DNA of 7,778 nt from Armatimonadota bacterium (GTDB taxonomy: Bacteria; Armatimonadota; Hebobacteria; Hebobacterales; WVXJ01). Of the stretch, positions 1-4,371 are shown piece after piece. Below the pieces are notes generated by a model, which saw only the letters and a list, made by a program, of their open reading frames with translations, was not told where the DNA came from and did no database searches. The DNA is taken from NCBI GenBank assembly GCA_011773575.1, contig WVXJ01000155.1, forward strand, positions 11,336-19,113. The letters are read 5' to 3'. Within the stretch, counting starts at the first letter, position 1, and each line of letters opens with the position of its first letter. Position numbers and translations under genes: made by a program.

Positions 1-608
1 CCACTGCACGGCGCGCCGACGGCAAAAGTGTATTCACCGATCTGGATCTCCACTCCGTCTCTTATCACCGGCAGCCCCATCAATCCTATCATTAGGGAAG
101 CGGCTTTGGTTGAGATCAACTGCAAGTGAAAGGTGAACGTTTCCACCAGCAGCCCCGGCAGGGGGACGGCGAAGAAGAGAAAGACATAGGGAAAGAGGAG
201 TTCTCGCATTATGGCAGTACCCCAGATATGCCACACAAGGCCGCCGAGGACGAGCAACAGAGAAATCGGCGGCAGAGCCCTCACCTCTGACGCAATACCC
301 AATGGAAGCAAGGCTGCGCCGGCCAGCACCAGCAACAAGGCCCCGCGACACGTATTTCTCCCAATCTCAGAGAGCCGTTTTCTTCTCTTCCACACCAGAA
401 ACCCGACGATCGGCGGAATCAGAAGCCCATGAGAACTATTGGGATCCATCCAAAGATCCATGAACAACTTCCTGATTACCGGCACATACAGAAGAAGAAG
501 AAGCGCGCTCAATAGGCCGGGGCCCAGATAGGTCCGGAAAAAAGCACCGAGGCGGCCCATGCGGTTTTCTGCCGATGAAGTAATCAAAGGTTTTGGGAGC
601 TCTGGCAC
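1..608 (-). CDS. Exosortase (PEP-CTERM sorting transpeptidase), 3' end outside window
   Basis: Integral inner-membrane cysteine protease/transpeptidase that cleaves PEP-CTERM proteins at their C-terminal signal. I translated the minus strand from a GTG at 608-606; 202 codons lie in the window and the frame stays open to the edge. Exosortase hallmarks seen: hydrophobic segment ~30-45; W-x-D-P-N-S-S-H-G-L-L-I-P at ~53-65 (the conserved SHG motif is residues 59-61) followed by a membrane segment and a basic loop (WKRRKR, 73-78); further hydrophobic stretches ~88-105, ~113-130 and ~138-152; then the G-x-P-V-x-R-x-G-V-x-I block (178-188) leading to A-P-C-S-G, where Cys201 is the predicted nucleophile. 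The partner Arg and His of the family lie beyond the edge, so catalytic completeness cannot be judged. The start is supported by AGGAGG five bases upstream; an ATG at codon 17 has no comparable site. It is divergent from the glycosyltransferase gene and has its own sigma-54-type promoter. The exosortase subtype is not resolved. Confidence 0.92.
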   Translation of the reverse strand, partial: MPELPKPLITSSAENRMGRLGAFFRTYLGPGLLSALLLLLYVPVIRKLFMDLWMDPNSSHGLLIPPIVGFLVWKRRKRLSEIGRNTCRGALLLVLAGAALLPLGIASEVRALPPISLLLVLGGLVWHIWGTAIMRELLFPYVFLFFAVPLPGLLVETFTFHLQLISTKAASLMIGLMGLPVIRDGVEIQIGEYTFAVGAPCS

Positions 609-613
609 AGAAT

Positions 614-619
614 CCTCCT
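614..619 (-). promoter_or_regulatory. Ribosome binding site of the exosortase gene
   Basis: On the minus strand this reads AGGAGG, a full Shine-Dalgarno match, five bases before the GTG start. It decides that start over the internal ATG at codon 17. The transcription start predicted from the sigma-54 promoter falls at about 619, so the message would begin at or within a base or two of this site. Confidence 0.8.
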
Positions 620-629
620 AATTTGGGCC

Positions 630-645
630 TGCAAGAATCGTGCCA
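630..645 (-). promoter_or_regulatory. Sigma-54 (-24/-12) promoter of the exosortase gene
   Basis: Read on the minus strand the sequence is TGGCACGATTCTTGCA, matching the RpoN consensus TGGCAC-N5-TTGC(A/T). The invariant GG is at 644-643 and the invariant GC at 632-631, with the correct 12-base offset between -24 and -12. The predicted transcription start is near 619, giving a leader of only about 11 nt before the GTG. Sigma-54 promoters need an ATP-dependent enhancer-binding activator. In other bacteria with exosortases, the PrsK/PrsR two-component pair and RpoN are linked to PEP-CTERM gene expression. No activator gene lies in the window. Confidence 0.85.
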
Positions 646-653
646 CATCGGTC

Positions 654-667
654 ACTTGAGCGCAAGT
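654..667. repeat. Inverted repeat between the divergent promoters
   Basis: ACTTG-AGCG-CAAGT is a perfect 5-bp inverted repeat with a 4-bp centre. It lies in the 26 bp between the two -24 boxes, centred about 38-42 bp upstream of both predicted transcription starts. It could be an operator or a chance dyad. It is closer to the promoters than normal sigma-54 enhancer sites. Confidence 0.35.
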
Positions 668-671
668 CCTG

Positions 672-687
672 TGGCACGTTTCTTGCA
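672..687 (+). promoter_or_regulatory. Sigma-54 (-24/-12) promoter of the GT39 gene
   Basis: The sequence TGGCACGTTTCTTGCA matches the RpoN consensus at every conserved position, with GG at 673-674 and GC at 685-686 in the right spacing. The predicted transcription start is near 698, leaving about 37 nt before the preferred GTG start. It is back to back with the exosortase promoter, and both share the outer sequence TGTGGCACG. No convincing sigma-70 promoter was seen in this intergenic region. Confidence 0.85.
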
Positions 688-722
688 AAGATTTCTCAAG
701 AAGCCGGAGCATTACACTCAAG

Positions 723-726
723 GGAG
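723..726 (+). promoter_or_regulatory. Ribosome binding site deciding the GT39 start
   Basis: GGAG inside AAGGGAG lies 8 nt before the GTG at 735, but only 2 nt before the GTG at 729. This favours 735. The ATG at 747 would be 20 nt away. Confidence 0.55.
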
Positions 727-734
727 AAGTGACC

Positions 735-2348
735 GTGGAATCAGGTATGCAACAGCAATCCGAGCAGATCGCCAAACGGGTGGTTTCACATCTGATTTGG
801 CCGGTACTCTGCCTGATAGTCCTGGCCCTGATGTACCATCACGATTTCAGCGCTCTGTATCGTGCTGATACCATGGATGCGGCCCAGGCGGCACGTCGTA
901 TCAGCGAAGGGCGCGGTTTTACAACCGGATTCATTCGCCCCTTGAGCCTGGCCTACCACCCTGAGACTGAGAATCACCCCGACCTGTATCAGCCGCCACT
1001 GTATCCCCTGACACTGGGGCTTCTCTTTTGTGTCTTGCCGGATTCGGATCGGACTGTGGCTCTCGCCTCGTGCTTCTTCTTCCTTCTCACACTTCTATTG
1101 ACTTTCTTCTTGGCGAAGAGGATGTTTGGCAGCGGCGTGGCGGGGCTCAGCATCCTGCTTGTCGGACTCAATGTCGCCATATTGCAGATAGCCATCTCCG
1201 GAGCGCCCATTGCATTTTGGCTGTTTCTGATGACTTTACTCTTTTTTCTCCTCTTACGGCACCCAGGAGCCCTGAAAACATCGCTTCTGCTCGGGGTTGT
1301 CTTTGGTCTCTGTTTCCTGGCCGAGTATGCGTCTCTGTTTGTGCTGCCGGCACTTCTTTGGCTCCTCTTCTCCATGTTGCGAGAACGCAGATGGGCACAC
1401 CTCGGAGTATTTGTTGTCGGCTGTCTGCTAATCCTTACACCTTGGGGAATACGCAATGCAATCTTGACCGGCAGTCCCTGGTTCAGCCTGCGATGGTATT
1501 CTTTGGCAATGTTCGGCGGGACCTATCAGGGCTTCAGCCTGATGCGAGAAACCGCACCTCCCGCAGGAGGGGTACTCGGCTTTGTCTTCTCCCACAAGAT
1601 CGAAATGCTGAAAAAAGCGGTCTTGGGCACACGCAGCCTCTACAACGGCTTTCCCCTCCTCTGCGGGCTTTATGTCCTGCCTTTCTTCGTTGCCGGCATA
1701 CTCCATCGCCTCGAAGAGGATCGCAGTCGCAGCCTGCGAAAGTGCCTGTATGCGATGATAATCCTGATGAGCATCGGCGGGGCACTGACCACAGGCGCTG
1801 CAGAAATATTCTCTCCCCTCATCCCCTTGATAACCATCTTTGCCGCGGCCTGTTTTGAGATGCTGCTGAAGTCACGAGGTTTTTCCATCCGACTCAGAGC
1901 TGCCGCCAAGGGATTGTTGATAGTGGTTGCAGGTCTTCCAATTCTTATCAACCTTCTGCTTCCCGCAGGCCGTGCCGGACCGCGGCAACAAAACCTCCAG
2001 CAGATTGAGCGTGGTTTACCTGCCGAAGCAATAGTGGCCACCGACATTCCTTGGGGAGTAGCCTGGTATGCTCACAGAGATGCGATTTGGCTGCCGAACA
2101 TTCGCATTGAAAGGGGAGAAACTCTTGGCGATCCCACAAGAACGGATGCCTTTGTCGCCATTGACGGCCCTCATCAGAGAATAAAGGCGATCTTCCTATC
2201 TTCACACCTCTTGTCTTACCCATCGGGCGAAAATCTGGTTGCCTGGCAAGCGCTAAATGTAGTGCCCGAAGGCTTCGAGTTGAAGCCAGCGCTTGCCGGG
2301 GGAGAAATCCTGCTAACCAGGGTCGAATTTGCGGCTGATGAGAAATAA
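735..2348 (+). CDS. GT39/ArnT-like membrane glycosyltransferase
   Basis: Polytopic membrane protein of about 537 residues resembling family 39 (PMT_2/ArnT-like) glycosyltransferases, which move a sugar from a polyprenyl-phosphate donor to a protein or lipid acceptor on the periplasmic side. Residues are numbered from an alternative GTG at 729. After a first membrane segment (~21-36) comes a loop with D47 and D50, where GT39 enzymes carry their acidic catalytic residue, then the family-like QPPLYP (88-93). About ten more hydrophobic segments follow between ~95 and 411, with TPWGIRN at 237-243. The C-terminal ~125 residues are a soluble domain containing the DIPWGVAWYAHRDAIWLP block (439-456), familiar from bacterial GT39 proteins. 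The start at 735 is chosen for Shine-Dalgarno spacing. It shares a promoter type with the exosortase and the PEP-CTERM gene, which suggests a role with them. Donor and acceptor are unknown, and a lipid or polysaccharide acceptor remains possible. Confidence 0.85.
   Translation: MESGMQQQSEQIAKRVVSHLIWPVLCLIVLALMYHHDFSALYRADTMDAAQAARRISEGRGFTTGFIRPLSLAYHPETENHPDLYQPPLYPLTLGLLFCVLPDSDRTVALASCFFFLLTLLLTFFLAKRMFGSGVAGLSILLVGLNVAILQIAISGAPIAFWLFLMTLLFFLLLRHPGALKTSLLLGVVFGLCFLAEYASLFVLPALLWLLFSMLRERRWAHLGVFVVGCLLILTPWGIRNAILTGSPWFSLRWYSLAMFGGTYQGFSLMRETAPPAGGVLGFVFSHKIEMLKKAVLGTRSLYNGFPLLCGLYVLPFFVAGILHRLEEDRSRSLRKCLYAMIILMSIGGALTTGAAEIFSPLIPLITIFAAACFEMLLKSRGFSIRLRAAAKGLLIVVAGLPILINLLLPAGRAGPRQQNLQQIERGLPAEAIVATDIPWGVAWYAHRDAIWLPNIRIERGETLGDPTRTDAFVAIDGPHQRIKAIFLSSHLLSYPSGENLVAWQALNVVPEGFELKPALAGGEILLTRVEFAADEK
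2245..2297. repeat. Nested inverted repeat in the 3' end of the GT39 gene
   Basis: GGCAAGCGCT (2245-2254) and AGCGCTTGCC (2288-2297) are a perfect 10-bp inverted repeat. Directly abutting the right arm is a second perfect 6-bp pair, GGCTTC (2271-2276) and GAAGCC (2282-2287). The outer arms centre about 147 and 104 bp upstream of the predicted start of the PEP-CTERM transcript, a typical distance for sigma-54 enhancer sites. It is coding sequence, so chance or an mRNA structure is also possible. Confidence 0.45.
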
Positions 2349-2369
2349 ACTTATAAACCCTTGCAATTT

Positions 2370-2385
2370 TGGCACGATTCTTGCG
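2370..2385 (+). promoter_or_regulatory. Sigma-54 (-24/-12) promoter of the PEP-CTERM gene
   Basis: The sequence TGGCACGATTCTTGCG has GG at 2371-2372 and GC at 2383-2384, the correct -24/-12 offset. It is identical at 15 of 16 positions to the exosortase promoter on the other strand. The predicted start is near 2396, giving a leader of about 68 nt. That leader has only a weak dyad (CACGC 2416-2420, GCGTG 2431-2435), and I recognise no riboswitch in it. A strong Shine-Dalgarno (GGAGG, 2454-2458) ends the leader. Transcription probably continues into the export operon downstream. Confidence 0.87.
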
Positions 2386-2463
2386 TATTTCCATGTTTAG
2401 ACGGGAATTTGTGGTCACGCCGGAAAAGGTGCGTGGCGAACGGTTTCTCTGACGGAGGGGAAA

Positions 2464-3099
2464 ATGCGAAAGGTATTAATGCTGACAATCCTCGGAGCAG
2501 GGCTGCTTCTGATGGCACTCGGTCCCGTAGGCGCTGATCCGTGGCCCAGTTGGGATGCTACTACCTATGCTCCCTATTACTCAGTAAGCGTGGCCCAAGA
2601 CGGATTCAACCCTAACATCTGGGTCTATACGGTTACAGTAGATCCATACAGTCTCCTGACCAGCGAATGGTCCATCAGGGCTTTTGTGCCTTACCCGACT
2701 GACATTACGACCTACCCCAGTCCGGCGCAGGCCTCAACAACTTACGATGCCGGCAATACCGCCGGGTGGACCAATCTGAACGGCGGCTGGGAATGGGGCA
2801 AATACGATAACTCCGCAGACCCCATGGATAACGCCGCATTTGGATGGATGGCCGGAGGCTCATCTACCTTCCTTTACGCCGGAAGCACAGCCACCTTTTC
2901 CGCCAATCTGGGCACCGCAGCCAGCGCGTGGGACCTCAACCGCACCTCCGTACACATCGTTCCGCCTGAGGGAGAAAGTTTCTGGATCACAAATGTGCCG
3001 GAGCCAACCTCCCTGGCCTTGCTCGGCGCAGGTCTTGCTGCAGCAGTTTCCTGGACCGGGATACGCAGAAAGAGACGCAGCGCCCGCAAGCAGCACTGA
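2464..3099 (+). CDS. Secreted PEP-CTERM domain protein of unknown function
   Basis: A 211-residue exported protein and the likely substrate of the divergent exosortase. It has a Sec signal peptide (MRK, hydrophobic core 4-20, probable cleavage after VGA at 22-24). The C-terminus has the classic tripartite sorting signal: VPEP (178-181), a hydrophobic helix (183-200) and a basic tail (201-210, RRKRRSARKQ). The mature region of about 150 residues has no Cys, ten Trp, many Tyr, and about a fifth Ser/Thr, suggesting a beta-rich, possibly glycosylated, carbohydrate-contacting surface protein. I recognise no named domain in it. Family knowledge: exosortase cleaves near the PEP motif after Sec export, and many substrates belong to extracellular matrix or floc systems. 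GGAGG lies five bases before the ATG. It is preceded by its own sigma-54 promoter and followed after 96 bp, with a hairpin between, by the SLBB export gene. Confidence 0.93.
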   Translation: MRKVLMLTILGAGLLLMALGPVGADPWPSWDATTYAPYYSVSVAQDGFNPNIWVYTVTVDPYSLLTSEWSIRAFVPYPTDITTYPSPAQASTTYDAGNTAGWTNLNGGWEWGKYDNSADPMDNAAFGWMAGGSSTFLYAGSTATFSANLGTAASAWDLNRTSVHIVPPEGESFWITNVPEPTSLALLGAGLAAAVSWTGIRRKRRSARKQH

Positions 3100-3127
3100 A
3101 GGCCCGATTGAAATGCTGATATTGTCG

Positions 3128-3156
3128 AGGCCGCGGCCTGTCTTCCGCCGACAGGC
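3128..3156 (+). promoter_or_regulatory. Palindrome and stem-loop between PEP-CTERM and SLBB genes
   Basis: AGGCCGCGGCCT (3128-3139) is a perfect 12-bp palindrome. It overlaps a stem-loop of GCCTGTC (3136-3142), a 7-nt loop and GACAGGC (3150-3156). Only AGTTT follows, so this is a poor intrinsic terminator. It could attenuate read-through or protect the 3' end of the PEP-CTERM message, lowering expression of the export genes relative to the surface protein. Confidence 0.45.
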
Positions 3157-3195
3157 AGTTTCCACCACTGACTTAGGAAGGCCGGGAGATGGCCA

Positions 3196-4359
3196 ATGAT
3201 TAGGTGTCTGACAAAGATTTTGGCTTTCAGCATCATCCTGGGAGCGCTCCTGCAGCCGGGTCTGGCGTTGAGCGAAGAGACCCAGCCTGAAGAGTCGGGC
3301 TATCGGGTTAGACCCGGAGACACCCTGGAAATCTCCGTTGCCGGAGAATCCGCTTACTGCGGCTCTTTCCTGGTGGGGGCGGAAGGCACAATCCTTTTCT
3401 CCGACGAGATGGTCGGCAGTATAGCGGTGGCAGGGCTTACTCTTGAAGAAACTCAGGCCCGACTGACCGAGACCCTCGCCCAATACCTGAATGATCCCGC
3501 TGTATCTCTCCAGGTCAGCAAGTTTCGCGTTATCGTTTCCGGAGATGTGGCGAACCCGGGCAGTTATGAGATGAGTGGGGGAGAGACCCTCATGGATGCC
3601 ATTACTCGCGCGGGTGGAGCGAAGCGTGAAATCTCATTGGCCAGAGTGGAATTGAAGCGCGCCTCCGGAGAGCAGGTATCGTTGGCGCCGCAGAAGTTCC
3701 TTCAGAAAGCGGACGAGTCCCAGAACCCTCCGCTCCGGCCGGGAGATGAAATCCTGGTGGGTCGAAGTCAACTGGGACAGGAGTTCAGGGTATCGGGAGC
3801 GGTCAAGTTCCCTGGGGTCTATCCTCTTTGGAAAGAAACGCCACCCAGTATCTTGCAGGCCGTGGAGGCAGCGGGCCGATGGACCCCGGATGCCGACCCC
3901 CGCAGGACCCTCCTGATGACAAAGAACGGTACACAACTAACGATTGACCTGATGGCACTTGATGCCAATCCCGCCGATCCTTCGAACTTGCCGCTTCAGC
4001 CCGGAGATGAAATCTTCGTACCTCGCAAGGCCCTCCAGATTACCGTGCAGGGCGCGGTCAACATGCCTGGGCCCTATTTGGTGGAGGAGGGAACGACCTA
4101 TCTCCAGGCGGTGGGGAATGCGGGCGGGCTCAAGGCCAGCGCAATCCTGAATGAAGCCGTTCTGGTCCGCAACAAGCCGAACATTGAATGGATCGAAGTG
4201 AATCTGGAAAAGGTTCTCCGCGAGGGAGACATGAGCGCTAATCCGGTGGTGCATGACGGCGATGTACTATGGGTGGCCGAGCGCGACGCGCCGAAACAGG
4301 GTTCTTTTGATTTTCTCAAGAACACGCTCGTTCCCATACTCTGGGCGTTTTCACTCTAG
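3196..4359 (+). CDS. Wza-like polysaccharide export protein with three SLBB domains
   Basis: A 387-residue export protein predicted to form the periplasmic and outer-membrane channel through which exopolysaccharide leaves the cell. Residues 1-25 form a Sec signal peptide. There is no lipobox Cys at the cleavage region (the only early Cys is residue 4), unlike lipoprotein Wza. Residues ~35-110 match the polysaccharide export N-terminal domain (YRVRPGDTLEISVAG). Three SLBB-like units follow, each opening with V-x-G-x-V-x-x-P-G and ending in P-G-D-E-I or H-D-G-D: ~111-188, ~197-276 and ~281-361. The end is hydrophobic (~371-387, FDFLKNTLVPILWAFSL) and may contribute a membrane-contacting helix as in Wza. 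GGGAG lies seven bases before the ATG. The gene ends 12 bp before the kinase-like gene, so the two are probably co-transcribed. Classic XrtA-locus export proteins are shorter, as I recall, so this is closer to general EPS operons. Confidence 0.9.
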   Translation: MIRCLTKILAFSIILGALLQPGLALSEETQPEESGYRVRPGDTLEISVAGESAYCGSFLVGAEGTILFSDEMVGSIAVAGLTLEETQARLTETLAQYLNDPAVSLQVSKFRVIVSGDVANPGSYEMSGGETLMDAITRAGGAKREISLARVELKRASGEQVSLAPQKFLQKADESQNPPLRPGDEILVGRSQLGQEFRVSGAVKFPGVYPLWKETPPSILQAVEAAGRWTPDADPRRTLLMTKNGTQLTIDLMALDANPADPSNLPLQPGDEIFVPRKALQITVQGAVNMPGPYLVEEGTTYLQAVGNAGGLKASAILNEAVLVRNKPNIEWIEVNLEKVLREGDMSANPVVHDGDVLWVAERDAPKQGSFDFLKNTLVPILWAFSL

Positions 4360-4371
4360 AGGAGAGTATTT

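Noticed and set aside
489..502. GAA-type triplet repeat near 490-500
   Set aside because: It encodes a run of Leu (CTT codons) in a membrane helix of the exosortase and is ordinary coding low complexity.
603..620. TGGCACAG on the plus strand at the exosortase start, resembling a -24 box
   Set aside because: There is no TTGC at the required -12 distance; the sequence there is part of the minus-strand ribosome site.
34..648. Short minus-strand open frames at 34-351 and 436-648
   Set aside because: They are alternative frames of the exosortase gene, which has the family motifs and the ribosome site.
1028..1858. 276-residue open frame overlapping the GT39 gene on the same strand
   Set aside because: It is out of frame with the GT39 protein, is rich in Arg, Ser, Pro and Cys without domains, and reads as a shadow of a convincing membrane protein.
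2396..2463. Riboswitch, such as a c-di-GMP sensor, in the PEP-CTERM leader
   Set aside because: The leader is short and shows only one 5-bp dyad; no conserved riboswitch core was recognised.
3136..3161. Rho-independent terminator after the PEP-CTERM gene
   Set aside because: The stem is only 7 bp and is followed by AGTTT rather than a T-run, so it was kept only as a possible attenuator.
2860..3483. 207-residue minus-strand open frame across the PEP-CTERM/SLBB junction
   Set aside because: It is antisense to two well-supported genes and has no recognisable domain or ribosome site.
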